Positions 8,359-17,271 are shown, counted from the first letter of the stretch. The stretch is DNA of 55,165 bases from Bacteroidota bacterium (GCA_024277895.1 JAJRUH010000019.1:1-55165); one strand, 5' to 3'. A program made the numbers and translations. The notes: generated by a model from the letters alone, not told the origin.

Positions 8359-8385
8359 TTATAATCATTTTAAATATATAAAATT

Positions 8386-8928
8386 ATGAAAAAATTATAT
8401 TTAATTTCGGTCGTTGCAATTTTCACCTTTTTCACACTCGGCTGCAGCAATAATGATGAAAAAACCGCAAACAAAACTTCGGAAAAAATTGCTGAGAAAC
8501 TCATCGAAGGAGCAACAGGAAACAAAGTTGACGTCAATATTGACAAAAACGGTAAAACCGGCAGTATGACAATAAAAGGAGATAACGGAGACGCAGTAAC
8601 AATTTCATCAAACGGGAAAAAAATACCTGATAATTTTCCGTCGGACATTTATATTGCAGAAGGTGATATTGCTTCTGTCGGAACTATTAATACGGGGGAC
8701 GGAAGTATTATAACAATTTTAATGACAGTAAAAGAAGATACCGAAACAATATCCGATAAAATCCTCAAAGAAATGAAAGCTGCAGGCTGGAAAAGTGATA
8801 TGAATATGAAAACAAGCGAAGGCAGTGTTCAAATGTATTCAAAAGATAAAAACAGCATTACCGTAACTGTAGGTAAAGATAATGAACAGACAACGGTCAA
8901 CTATATGGTAACAATTTCTGAAAAATAA
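8386..8928 (+). CDS. Small lipoprotein of unknown function
   Basis: A 180-aa lipoprotein with lipobox TLGC (Cys20). After a Lys/Asn/Asp-rich helix, the chain shows alternating short strands with Gly-Asp turns (IDKNGKTGSMTIKGDNGDAV), then a region with AAGWKSDMNMKTSEG reminiscent of small alpha/beta lipoprotein domains. No motif gives an activity. It follows another lipoprotein gene by 27 bp and is followed by a hairpin terminator, so the two are likely co-transcribed and may act together in the envelope. The following Dabb gene is on the far side of the terminator. Confidence 0.75.
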   Translation: MKKLYLISVVAIFTFFTLGCSNNDEKTANKTSEKIAEKLIEGATGNKVDVNIDKNGKTGSMTIKGDNGDAVTISSNGKKIPDNFPSDIYIAEGDIASVGTINTGDGSIITILMTVKEDTETISDKILKEMKAAGWKSDMNMKTSEGSVQMYSKDKNSITVTVGKDNEQTTVNYMVTISEK

Positions 8929-8931
8929 ACT

Positions 8932-8950
8932 AAAAAAGTTGAACTTTTTT
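8932..8950 (+). terminator. Short A/T-flanked terminator
   Basis: AAAAAAGTT / AACTTTTTT directly after the lipoprotein stop codon. The effective stem is about 7 bp with a 5-nt loop and a U-run. Confidence 0.5.
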
Positions 8951-8982
8951 AAAGTTTAATCGTATATTAAAAAAAATAAAAA

Positions 8983-9285
8983 ATGATAAAACATATTGTA
9001 TTTATAAGAATTAAAGGTGCAAGCTCTGAAGAAGATAAAATAAATGATTTAAATAAATTAAAAGATGCTTTGGATCAATTGCCTTCTCAAATTCCCGAAA
9101 TAAAAAGTTATCAAACCGGTATAAATATTTCAGATGCTGCAACTGCGTCAGATGCTGCTCTTGTGGCAGAATTTGAATCTGAAAAAGCTTTAGAAACTTA
9201 TAAAAATCATCCCGAGCATATAAAAGTATTGGAATTAATCAGCAGTATTAAAGGAAGAACTTCCGTTGTTGATTTTGAGTTTTAA
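8983..9285 (+). CDS. Dabb (stress-responsive alpha/beta-barrel) domain protein
   Basis: A 100-aa protein that is a single Dabb domain, a dimeric ferredoxin-like alpha+beta barrel. Signs are the opening IKHIVFIRIKG, a central FESEKALETYKNHPEH and a final strand SVVDFEF. The spacing of the His-containing YKNHPEH segment is typical of the family. Members are small cytosolic proteins of mostly unknown role; some act in polyketide cyclisation or stress. No active-site claim is possible here. A strong bidirectional terminator follows and separates it from the convergent zinc-ribbon gene. Confidence 0.9.
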   Translation: MIKHIVFIRIKGASSEEDKINDLNKLKDALDQLPSQIPEIKSYQTGINISDAATASDAALVAEFESEKALETYKNHPEHIKVLELISSIKGRTSVVDFEF

Positions 9286-9292
9286 ATCAAAT

Positions 9293-9322
9293 AAAAATCC
9301 GATATTTAAACATCGGATTTTT
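9293..9322. terminator. Bidirectional intrinsic terminator
   Basis: Perfect 11-bp arms, AAAAATCCGAT and ATCGGATTTTT, around an 8-nt loop. It terminates the Dabb gene (plus) and the zinc-ribbon gene (minus). Confidence 0.88.
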
Positions 9323-9329
9323 ACTCTTT

Positions 9330-10439
9330 TTATTGGTTCTGTGTCAGCCAAATAATACCTACTATTATCGCCACACCTGCTAATACAGCCAGTGTTATTT
9401 TAATCCAACTCCAAGGTCTTTCTCCCTGAACTTCTCCGGTTCGTGCATTTATCATAAATCTGTAAACTTTTTCTTTATATTTATATGCACTCAACCATAT
9501 CGGCAATAAAATATGTTTAAAAGTTGTTGACATATATTCCGTATTCATTGATGAAATTCGTTGATGATCACCGCCTATATCTCTGTAAATATCTTGCCTG
9601 ATAACAGGTTCCATCTTTCCTTTTGCCAATGTAAAACCGTTTTCCAAACTTACTTGATACGTTTCGGATTTAAAGCCGCTTAAATATTTAGTATCGTAAG
9701 GAACCAAATTTTGCAAATCCCAAGGTTCTAATCTGTCAACATATTTTCGAGGTAAAGTTTCACTCGCAGGCACCATTATATCATCAAAAAATCTTGAAAC
9801 TCTTCCGCTTACGGAAGTCCATCGTGTTTTTGTAACTGTTCTTGATTTTTGCTGACCGTCTTCATAATAAGTTTCCGTGGTTTGATAATCGTCCCCTCTT
9901 TGTCCCGAATAATCAGAATATGTATCCGAATCGTAAGTCCAGTAAGGCGTATAAATTCCGGCAAGATCTTCGGTTTGTCTTGCTTGTGATTTTAATTTAT
10001 TAGGTGCAAACCAAAGTTTTTTCAACCATTTTTTATACAGTTCACGTCCTTCTTTTTTATCAACTTTAAAAGACAACATTGCCTTAGGAGCAATAATACT
10101 TGAAGTGTGTGCTTCTTTTGATACCAACGGACTTCCGCAAAAATCACATTTCGAAGAAACAATATTAGGGTCAAAAGTTGTTTCGGCACCGCACGAATCA
10201 CATTTTACGGTTGTAACCTCAATTTTAGGGGCAATATCTGCCTGATTATTGATATAACTTTTAAAATCAAGCTCTTGTACTGCTTTAATTTTTGCTTCTT
10301 CATCAACTTCTATTTCATTAAGCGCACCGCAAAATTCACATTTTAAGCTGTCGGTACCGGGAGCAAATTTTAATTTTGCACCGCAATTATTACAAGTTAT
10401 TTCATTTTGTCTGCTTTCGCTGACTTTCTTTTCTTCCAT
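9330..10439 (-). CDS. Double zinc-ribbon (TFIIB-type) membrane-anchored protein
   Basis: A 369-aa protein with two zinc ribbons. The first uses Cys16, 19, 34 and 37 (CNNCG...CEFCG), the second Cys80, 83, 98 and 101 (CDSCG...CDFCG). A central region rich in aromatic and charged residues (about 110-340) follows, and a single C-terminal membrane helix ends the protein (about 346-366, LAVLAGVAIIVGIIWL). Such proteins are often mislabelled as helicase or primosomal; no helicase motif is present. It lies 69 bp downstream of an SPFH-GYF gene on the same strand. This pairing matches the Bacillus subtilis YdjG/YdjI type, as I recall it linked to membrane-stress responses with PspA. A membrane-surface adaptor role is inferred. 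Confidence 0.85.
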   Translation of the reverse strand: MEEKKVSESRQNEITCNNCGAKLKFAPGTDSLKCEFCGALNEIEVDEEAKIKAVQELDFKSYINNQADIAPKIEVTTVKCDSCGAETTFDPNIVSSKCDFCGSPLVSKEAHTSSIIAPKAMLSFKVDKKEGRELYKKWLKKLWFAPNKLKSQARQTEDLAGIYTPYWTYDSDTYSDYSGQRGDDYQTTETYYEDGQQKSRTVTKTRWTSVSGRVSRFFDDIMVPASETLPRKYVDRLEPWDLQNLVPYDTKYLSGFKSETYQVSLENGFTLAKGKMEPVIRQDIYRDIGGDHQRISSMNTEYMSTTFKHILLPIWLSAYKYKEKVYRFMINARTGEVQGERPWSWIKITLAVLAGVAIIVGIIWLTQNQ

Positions 10440-10508
10440 ATCAAAAATAGTTCTCGAATTTAAATACTTAAATATAAAAAAGCACCTAAAAAACAGATGC
10501 TGAAAATT

Positions 10509-11615
10509 TTACATAGGAGGAGGCGGAGGCGGTGTTGCTCCGAACAATCCTGCAACTTCCGGCACTTCTCCGGCAGCCGACCAACCGGACATACCCTGTT
10601 TCCAAACATAAGTTTCTTTGGTTAATTTACCTTGCGCAATCATTTGTTTTAGAATTTCCGTATTGAAAGGTCCTTGTTGTTGTCCGTTAACAGAAACAAA
10701 ATATTGCACAACCGGAGGCGGAGGAGTTGCACTTTGCTGCGTATTTTGTTGTTTTTGATTCTGCATCATTTGATTTTGATTCATCATTTGTTGCATCATT
10801 GCCATTCCCATCATTCCTTCCATTCCGCCGCCTGCTCCGGGATTATTTGCAGCACCCTCCATTGCGTCGGCAGCTTTCATTTGTGAATATTTATTCATAT
10901 CTCCGAGCATATTCATCCCCGTACCTTCGTCTAATTTTTCTTGAAGTTTTTCCGGCAAACTGATGCTTGAAACTAAAAATTTTGTAATTTCAAGTCCGTA
11001 TTCTTTAAATTCTTCGCCGAGTTTCTTTTGACAAAATTCGGAAATATCTTTATAATTTTGAGCCATATCAAGCAAAGGAATTCCGCTTTCACCAACGGCA
11101 TCAATAAATTGAGTTACAATTAGATTTCGCAATTCGCCGGCAATTTCTTCTGTTATAAAATCTCCGCTTGTACCCAGCACTTCTTTTATAAATTTTACCG
11201 GATCAATCACTTTCATGGTATATGCTCCGAAAGCTCTTAAACTAACACGTCCGAAATCAGCATCACGCACATAAAAGACATTTGGTGTTCCCCACTTTTG
11301 ATTGGTAAAACGCTTTGTGTTAATAAAATACACTTCTGCTTTAAACGGGCTGTTAAATCCGTGCATCCAAGCATTTAAAGTTGTAAGAATCGGCATATTT
11401 TGCGTTGTCAATTCATAACGTCCGGGAGGAAACACATCGGCGATTTTTCCTTCATTCACAAATACGGCAACTTGCGATTCTCTCACAGTTAATTGTGCTC
11501 CGTTTTTTATTTCATTACCGTAACGTTCAAAACGGTATGCTATGGTATCACTGCTGCTGTCTAACCATTCGATAACATCAATCAGTTCGCCTTTTAATTT
11601 ATTAAATAATCCCAT
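10509..11615 (-). CDS. SPFH-domain protein with C-terminal GYF_2 domain
   Basis: A 368-aa protein of the 'virion core protein-like' SPFH group. The N-terminal SPFH/Band-7 part (about 10-240) has QLTVRESQVAVFVNEGKIAD, PGRYELTTQNMPIL and RAFGAYTMKVIDP. A low-complexity Met/Gln/Gly linker follows (about 250-300). A GYF_2 domain (about 305-358, YFVSVNGQQQGPF...GMSGWSAAGEVPEV) and a proline tail (PPPPPPM) end the protein. There is no transmembrane helix, so it probably associates peripherally with the membrane and oligomerises. The downstream zinc-ribbon membrane protein is the likely partner; the GYF domain could bind proline-rich segments, including its own tail. Confidence 0.88.
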   Translation of the reverse strand: MGLFNKLKGELIDVIEWLDSSSDTIAYRFERYGNEIKNGAQLTVRESQVAVFVNEGKIADVFPPGRYELTTQNMPILTTLNAWMHGFNSPFKAEVYFINTKRFTNQKWGTPNVFYVRDADFGRVSLRAFGAYTMKVIDPVKFIKEVLGTSGDFITEEIAGELRNLIVTQFIDAVGESGIPLLDMAQNYKDISEFCQKKLGEEFKEYGLEITKFLVSSISLPEKLQEKLDEGTGMNMLGDMNKYSQMKAADAMEGAANNPGAGGGMEGMMGMAMMQQMMNQNQMMQNQKQQNTQQSATPPPPVVQYFVSVNGQQQGPFNTEILKQMIAQGKLTKETYVWKQGMSGWSAAGEVPEVAGLFGATPPPPPPM

Positions 11616-11728
11616 TTTATATAGTTTTTAGTTTATTATTTTCGGGCTTTGAAAATACAACTTTTTAATTTATTGACAAAGTTTTATTGATAATTAGGTT
11701 TGAAAATTTATTATTCAATAAATAAATA

Positions 11729-12583
11729 TCACAAATATTTTTTCAAAATTTTACTTTTACGTTTAAGTATTTTGAGTGTGCGGCTTTTAAGTTGCCTAAC
11801 ACGTTCACGCGTAATATCGAAATTAGCGCCAATCTCTTCCAAAGTAAGAGGATGCTGCATTTCCAAACCGTAGTATTGCTTGATAATTTCGGCTTCACGA
11901 AAAGGTAGTGTGGAAAGTATGCGTTTCAATTCAGTTGTCAGAGATTGTCTTATCATTTCTCTTTCGGGCGAATCGGTACCGTCGGAACTGATGATGCTGT
12001 ATAATGACATGCTCTCATCATCATTAATCGGAGCATCCATTGAAAGGTTTCTGTCGGTATTAGCAATAACTCGTTGAACATCTTTGGGTGCAATTTTTAA
12101 TTCATCGGCAATTTCTTTTACGGAAGGTTCTCTTTGGAATTTCTGCAACAATTCAAAAAAAACTCTGTTTACTTTATTTGCTGTTGTAATTTTATTCAAC
12201 GGCAATCGCACAATTCTTGAATGTTCGGCTAATGCCTGAAGAATGGATTGACGAATCCACCATACAGCATAAGAAATGAATTTGAACCCTTTTGTTTCAT
12301 CAAAACGTTTAGCAGCTTTTATTAAACCGATATTTCCTTCGTTAATTAAATCAATTAGGCTGAGTCCTTGATTTTGATATTGTTTCGCTACCGACACTAC
12401 AAAGCGAAGATTGGCTTTTATCAATTTATCCAAAGCATTAATATCATTTTTTCTGATTTTTTGAGCTAACACAGCTTCTTCTTCAGCCGTAACCATTTCA
12501 TAACGACTGATTTCATGCAAATATTTATCGAGAGAAAGCGATTCTCTGTTAGTAACTTGCCGTGTTATTTTCAGTTGCTTCAT
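11729..12583 (-). CDS. rpoD: RpoD-type sigma-70 factor (group 1/2)
   Basis: A 284-aa sigma factor of the short Bacteroidota RpoD type, lacking region 1.1. It begins MKQLKITRQVTNRESLSLDKYL, close to the phylum's primary sigma. Region 2 is intact (SVAKQYQNQGLSLIDLINEG; GFKFISYAVWWIRQSILQAL). Region 3 is more divergent (FQREPSVKEIADEL). Region 4 has LTLEEIGANFDITRERVRQ, followed by LKSRTLKILKRKSK where the usual primary factor, as I know it, has a KEKAIRRL-type end. It may be the housekeeping sigma recognising the TAnnTTTG promoters seen here, or a close paralogue. It is 89 bp from the AAA+ gene upstream and has no clear -7 box of its own. Confidence 0.85.
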   Translation of the reverse strand: MKQLKITRQVTNRESLSLDKYLHEISRYEMVTAEEEAVLAQKIRKNDINALDKLIKANLRFVVSVAKQYQNQGLSLIDLINEGNIGLIKAAKRFDETKGFKFISYAVWWIRQSILQALAEHSRIVRLPLNKITTANKVNRVFFELLQKFQREPSVKEIADELKIAPKDVQRVIANTDRNLSMDAPINDDESMSLYSIISSDGTDSPEREMIRQSLTTELKRILSTLPFREAEIIKQYYGLEMQHPLTLEEIGANFDITRERVRQLKSRTLKILKRKSKILKKYL

Positions 12584-12672
12584 TTATGAGTGCAAAAGAA
12601 TTTAAATTAAAATCAGATATATATTTTAAACATGATAAAAGTAAGCATTTTAATTGATTAAAAAACAATATT

Positions 12673-15261
12673 TTAAAAGCCGATTGAGCTCGAAGAGCTT
12701 AATGCTTTATTAACTTCAATATCCTTAACATCTTCATATGTTAAGGTTCTCACAGCTTCCTGAGAACGTTCTCGTGCGGGAACGGATGCCATCCTTAAAT
12801 TTTGCTTTCGAACGGCTTCTGCTACAATCTTCCTCACTGTTCTTGCGTTTCCGAAATATTTATCTCGTGTGTCATAAAGTCTTTTAATATATCCTTTTAA
12901 ATGTGTCTCAGCTTGCTTATTCGGTATTAAATCTTCCGTTTTTAACATTTGCAAACAAATTTCATACAGTGTTTCGGGTTTATAATCTTTAAAAATTAAA
13001 GTTTTATCAAAACGTGATTTTAATCCGGGATTCATTTTTAAAAAAGTTTCCATATTGTCCGGATATCCTGCAACGATAACGGCAAATTTGCCTCTGTTAT
13101 CTTCCATATTTTTCAGAATAACTTCTATTGCTTCGTTCCCGTAACTTCCTTGTCCGCCTCCTGCAAGAGCATAAGCCTCATCAATAAATAAGACTCCTCC
13201 GATTGCATTTTCAATTTTCTCTTTTGTCTTTAAAGCCGTTTGCCCCACATAGCCTGCAACTAATCCTTCTTTTCCTGTTTCAATAATATGTCCTCTTTCG
13301 AGCAAACCGAGTGCTTTATATATTTTCCCGAATATTCGTGCCAAAGTAGTTTTTCCGGTTCCGGGATTTCCGCTGAAAACAGCATGTAAAGAAAATTTAT
13401 TCAGAACATCTTTACCGGTTTCTTTATAAAACTTGACCAATTTAATAAGTTCGTTAACTTCATTTTTAATATCATTCATTCCTACCAGAATGTTCATTTC
13501 ATCCAGTGCTTCTTTCAGCAAATCGTTATCAATCGGAATTTTAACAATACTTTTAGATTTAATACTTTCTATCTGTCGAATATCCTCCGAGGTGATAGTT
13601 GATAACTCTTCATTTGTTAAATCTTTTACATTTTCACCCTGCATCAAACGCAAACCCATATACATTTTACCTTCATCAATTAAAGAATAGGCATAACGGG
13701 CATTTCCGAATGTATAATCTCGATTTCGGAATGCTTCTGTCAAAGTTTTGCGAATTAATTCTGCAGCATCTTCCGTTAAAACAACGTTTCGCTTATTTGC
13801 GGCATATAATGCAATATCAAATAACTCGTCAGGCGTATAATCGTCGAAATGAAAAAAATATTTTATACGAGATTTTAAACCCGGATTTGAATTAATCATA
13901 AACATTGTTTCTTTCGGATAACCTGCCATCATTATTGCAATATCTTTTTCACCGTCGCTCATTTCTTTTACAAGAACTTCAATGACTTCTTTACCGAAAT
14001 CTTTTTTATCTTCATCGGAGCGGGCAAGCATATATGCTTCATCAATAAATAAAATACCGCCTCGGGCTTCTTTAACTGCTTCTTTAACTTTAGGTGCAGT
14101 TTGCCCTATAAATTCTCCTATTAAATCGGCTCTGTCAACTTCATGCACATGTCCTTTTGACAACAGACCTTTTTTTTGATATATTTTTCCCAATAGTTTT
14201 ACAACCGTAGTTTTTCCGGTACCCGGATTACCGGTAAAAACACTGTGTAAAGTAAGTTCTTCATTATCATCAAAGCCCTTTTCTTTTCTTAATTTCAAGA
14301 AATCAATATAATTGATATGGTCTTTAACTTTTTGTTTGATAGTTTTTAATCCTATTAAACCGTCTAAATTTGCCAACAAATCTTCAAGAGTTCCCGTATC
14401 TTCTGCCATACGCACGGCACTTTCCGGAATCGTCAAATTATTACCGATCTCTACATCTCCCTCTATTTCAAACTCTTCCATAGTAAACCAAACAGAAGTA
14501 ATTAAGGTGTCCATAAATACAATTTCAATTCTGTATTTATCATCTTTCCACGAGCCCGGTTTTTCATTTCCCCAACCTCTTTCAAAAGTGAATATTTGAT
14601 TTTTATTTCCGTTAGGTATGTATTTAAGTGAACTGATTTTTGCTTTATACTGTCCGGCATCATCATAAATATTAATAAAATATTCTAAGTAAAATTCTTT
14701 ATTTGTTTTTATTATAAAATCTGTTTCAACCCAAATATAACGTGTATTTTCTTTTGAAAATGCTTTCAGATATTTCCTTTGTGTTTGTTTCCATGCTTCA
14801 AAGTCTCCTTCATACAATTTAACGGAATTAACTTCTAAATACGGATTGTTATTTTCATCAACTTTTCCGATATCGTAGATATAAAAAAGCTGTTTCCCGA
14901 CTAATTCTTTATCAATATATATTTCACATCGATAGGTTCCGGGCTTCCAAAATCCGCCGGGATTTTCGACTCCCCAACTTTCATAAATATATGCAATATT
15001 ATCATTTTTGCTGACTGTAACAGTTTTACTTAAATTACAGATTTCTTTTTTTGTATTATTAAGAAGTTTAACAGTTTTAAAGTTTACAAATGCCTTCCAA
15101 TCTTCGATATCAAATTTTTTATTATAAATTGCAAGTTCCGATCGCAAATAAGATATTTCGTCTTTATCATAAACAAAACGATATTTTTTTGTAGAATCAA
15201 GCATCCATTCCGAAGAGGAATAAATATTTAATGACTTATATTTGAAGTTTTTTTTACTCAA
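12673..15261 (-). CDS. Tandem CbxX/CfqX-type AAA+ ATPase with duplicated N-terminal beta domain
   Basis: An 862-aa protein with two AAA+ modules. Module 1 has Walker A GNPGTGKTT at 344-352 and Walker B ILFIDEAY; module 2 has Walker A at 631-639 and VLFIDEAY. Both carry the GNAR sensor-type motif, so both look active. The C-terminal modules resemble CbxX/CfqX (rubisco-activase-like) and SpoVK-type remodelling ATPases. No rubisco genes are present. Residues 1-265 hold two related copies of an unrecognised beta-rich domain, each ending in a WGxExPGxWkxxxYRxEI motif (94-117 and 228-251). They are probably the substrate- or partner-binding part. A -7-like box lies 14 bp upstream. The target is unknown. 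Confidence 0.88.
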   Translation of the reverse strand: MSKKNFKYKSLNIYSSSEWMLDSTKKYRFVYDKDEISYLRSELAIYNKKFDIEDWKAFVNFKTVKLLNNTKKEICNLSKTVTVSKNDNIAYIYESWGVENPGGFWKPGTYRCEIYIDKELVGKQLFYIYDIGKVDENNNPYLEVNSVKLYEGDFEAWKQTQRKYLKAFSKENTRYIWVETDFIIKTNKEFYLEYFINIYDDAGQYKAKISSLKYIPNGNKNQIFTFERGWGNEKPGSWKDDKYRIEIVFMDTLITSVWFTMEEFEIEGDVEIGNNLTIPESAVRMAEDTGTLEDLLANLDGLIGLKTIKQKVKDHINYIDFLKLRKEKGFDDNEELTLHSVFTGNPGTGKTTVVKLLGKIYQKKGLLSKGHVHEVDRADLIGEFIGQTAPKVKEAVKEARGGILFIDEAYMLARSDEDKKDFGKEVIEVLVKEMSDGEKDIAIMMAGYPKETMFMINSNPGLKSRIKYFFHFDDYTPDELFDIALYAANKRNVVLTEDAAELIRKTLTEAFRNRDYTFGNARYAYSLIDEGKMYMGLRLMQGENVKDLTNEELSTITSEDIRQIESIKSKSIVKIPIDNDLLKEALDEMNILVGMNDIKNEVNELIKLVKFYKETGKDVLNKFSLHAVFSGNPGTGKTTLARIFGKIYKALGLLERGHIIETGKEGLVAGYVGQTALKTKEKIENAIGGVLFIDEAYALAGGGQGSYGNEAIEVILKNMEDNRGKFAVIVAGYPDNMETFLKMNPGLKSRFDKTLIFKDYKPETLYEICLQMLKTEDLIPNKQAETHLKGYIKRLYDTRDKYFGNARTVRKIVAEAVRKQNLRMASVPARERSQEAVRTLTYEDVKDIEVNKALSSSSSIGF

Positions 15262-15615
15262 AGTATTTTATTTACAAAAATAATCAGAAATTATTTTCAA
15301 AAAAATCTATTCTGTAAAAATAATTTATTTGATTGAAAAATCAGACTCTTTTTTATTAAATGCTACGACTGTAAATTTTGTTTGTTTATAAAAATATCTG
15401 TTTTATTAAGTTTATCAGATAATTACAAATGTCATGACAACTGATTGTATAAAATATTCGAAAAACAGAGTAATGTTTTGTTTTAAGAATTCAATAGTAT
15501 TTTAAACCAATAAACAATTGTTATAATTAAATTTCACATTTTTATCCTGTATAAAACGTATGAAAACAGAAAAAAACAATCAATTAATCTGCATTATGAT
15601 TTAGTTTTTATATTT
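15262..15615. other. 354-bp AT-rich divergent intergenic region
   Basis: This region lies between the AAA+ gene (minus) and cheR (plus). It holds a -7-like box for each gene at its two ends (15275-15282 minus, 15611-15618 plus). The 320 bp between are very AT-rich, with no repeat, RNA gene or ORF that I can support. Confidence 0.6.
15275..15282 (-). promoter_or_regulatory. -7 box for the AAA+ gene
   Basis: CAAAAATA, which reads TATTTTTG on the minus strand, fits TAnnTTTG. It is only 14 bp from the start codon, so the leader would be very short. Confidence 0.4.
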
Positions 15616-15618
15616 TTG
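15611..15618 (+). promoter_or_regulatory. -7 box for cheR
   Basis: TATTTTTG fits TAnnTTTG and overlaps the TTG that the ORF track uses as a start. This supports the downstream ATG at 15628 as the true start. Confidence 0.5.
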
Positions 15619-15627
15619 AACTCAAAT

Positions 15628-16452
15628 ATGGAAGATTTAACACCTGAAGAAATACAATTATTTATTGAAGCAATTTCGGCTCATTCGAATTATGATTTCA
15701 GCGAATATTCAATAAAATCATTTACGAGACGTGTTCAAAAATTATTAGTTGATTACAGAACGGATATAACCGGATTAATAAAAAGGGTTTCAGAAAACAG
15801 CAATTTCCTTGAAAAAGCTGTAATAAATATTACCGTAAATACAACTGAAATTTTCAGAGACCCAAAAATATGGGAATATATTAATACAACAATATTACCG
15901 AGATATAAAAATGAATCGAGAATTAATATATGGCATGCCGGAGCATCTACGGGACAAGAAATATATACCATGCTGATTCTTTTAAAACAGCACGGATTAT
16001 TTGACAAAGCAAGAGTTTATGCTTCTGATATAAATTCGGAAGTTTTAGAAATTTCAAAATCCGGAAAATATAAATATCGAGAAATTGACGAATACATTAA
16101 TAATTTTAAAGAAACTTATAAGAATTCGGGTAAATCATACAACATTAATGATTATTTTAAGATTTCAAGAAACAGAAACACAGTAAAAACGAAATCGTTT
16201 CTTTTGGATAAAACACAATACAAAGTTCATGATTTAACAAAAATCACCAATCCTTTTGCCGTAAAATACAATATTATTTTTTGCAGAAACGTGTTAATTT
16301 ATTTTAATCACGAACTTCAGAACAGGATTATTAAATTATTCGAGAATTCATTATTTACCGGAGGTACTCTTATAATCGGAAAACATGAAGGTATTTTAGG
16401 AGATATTGCCGAAAAATTTGAAAAACAAGGAACTATATATATTAAAAAATAA
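15628..16452 (+). CDS. cheR: CheR-type protein-glutamate O-methyltransferase
   Basis: A 274-aa SAM-dependent methyltransferase of the CheR family, which methylates glutamates of chemoreceptors. The N-terminal helical CheR_N domain is at about 1-65. The catalytic domain shows SAM motif I in IWHAGASTGQEIYTM, an acidic motif II (ASDINSEVL), and the family's IIFCRNVLIYFNHELQNRII, ending with GGTLIIGKHEGI. The ATG at 15628 is chosen because the track's TTG lies inside a -7 box. No chemoreceptor, CheB, CheA or CheW gene is near, so this is a solitary CheR; its substrate may be encoded elsewhere or be non-chemotactic. The following sirtuin gene is 52 bp downstream. Confidence 0.88.
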   Translation: MEDLTPEEIQLFIEAISAHSNYDFSEYSIKSFTRRVQKLLVDYRTDITGLIKRVSENSNFLEKAVINITVNTTEIFRDPKIWEYINTTILPRYKNESRINIWHAGASTGQEIYTMLILLKQHGLFDKARVYASDINSEVLEISKSGKYKYREIDEYINNFKETYKNSGKSYNINDYFKISRNRNTVKTKSFLLDKTQYKVHDLTKITNPFAVKYNIIFCRNVLIYFNHELQNRIIKLFENSLFTGGTLIIGKHEGILGDIAEKFEKQGTIYIKK

Positions 16453-16504
16453 AATTTTAATCTTTTAACCCTAATTTTATTTGTTTGAATTTGGAAAATA
16501 AAAA

Positions 16505-17263
16505 ATGTTAGACATTTTAAAAGTTAATACAAAAAAAGCAGCACAAATTTTAAAGCAAAGTAAACACACTACTGCTTTTACCGGAGCAGGAATATCTGTT
16601 GAAAGCGGAATACCTCCTTTCAGAGGAAAAACCGGTTTATGGTCTAAATATGACCCTAAAATATTAGAACTGAACTACTTTCACCAGCACCCGGAAGATT
16701 CTTGGGAAATAATAAAAGAGATTTTTTACGACTTCTTCGGAAAAGCACAACCAAACAAAGCTCATAAAGTTCTTGCAAAAATGGAAAAGTACAATTTACT
16801 GCAAGCTGTTATTACTCAGAATATTGACAATTTACATCAAGCAGCAGGCAGCAAAACTGTTTATGAATTTCACGGAACTTCCGCTAAAATGGTTTGTACA
16901 AACTGCAAACGAAAGTTTGATTCAAAAAAAGTAAATTTAGAAAATATTCCGCCTAAATGTATTGCCTGCGGCGGATTGCTGAAACCCGATTTTATTTTTT
17001 TAGGAGAAGGAATTCCTGTTGAAGCATATCAAAAATCGCTTGAAGAAGCCGAAAATGCCGAAGTGTTTTTTTTGATAGGAACTACGGGACTTGTTGAGCC
17101 GGCTGCATCAATTCCGTACAAAGCAAAATACAACGGTGCCGTAATTATTGAAATAAATCCGGAACGTACCGTTTTTACGGAAAAAATAACAGATATTTTT
17201 CTTCAGGGAAAAGCCGGAGAAGTAATGAAACAACTCGGAGAATATATTTTTGAGGAAGATTAA
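16505..17263 (+). CDS. cobB: NAD-dependent protein deacylase, Sir2 family
   Basis: A 252-aa sirtuin that removes acyl groups from lysines using NAD+. Visible motifs are the NAD-binding GAGIS (27-31), GIPPFRG (35-41), TQNIDNLH (104-111) and catalytic His123 in YEFHGT. Structural zinc cysteines are at 131, 134, 152 and 155 (CTNC...CIAC). The length is typical of stand-alone bacterial CobB-like enzymes. No effector domain is fused, so an antiphage Sir2 role is unlikely. It is followed after 8 bp by an AlbA_2-domain gene, which suggests one transcript and possibly a shared function. Confidence 0.92.
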   Translation: MLDILKVNTKKAAQILKQSKHTTAFTGAGISVESGIPPFRGKTGLWSKYDPKILELNYFHQHPEDSWEIIKEIFYDFFGKAQPNKAHKVLAKMEKYNLLQAVITQNIDNLHQAAGSKTVYEFHGTSAKMVCTNCKRKFDSKKVNLENIPPKCIACGGLLKPDFIFLGEGIPVEAYQKSLEEAENAEVFFLIGTTGLVEPAASIPYKAKYNGAVIIEINPERTVFTEKITDIFLQGKAGEVMKQLGEYIFEED

Positions 17264-17271
17264 TAAATGCA

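Noticed and set aside
9330-10439. Primosomal helicase annotation for the zinc-ribbon protein
   Set aside because: No Walker or helicase motifs; only zinc ribbons and a C-terminal membrane anchor.
10442-10449. CAAAAATA as a promoter of the zinc-ribbon gene
   Set aside because: It is only three bases from the start codon, so transcription would begin inside the gene; co-transcription with the SPFH gene is more likely.
12673-15261. Rubisco activase (CbxX) role
   Set aside because: No Calvin-cycle genes, and the protein has two AAA+ modules with an unrelated N-terminal part.
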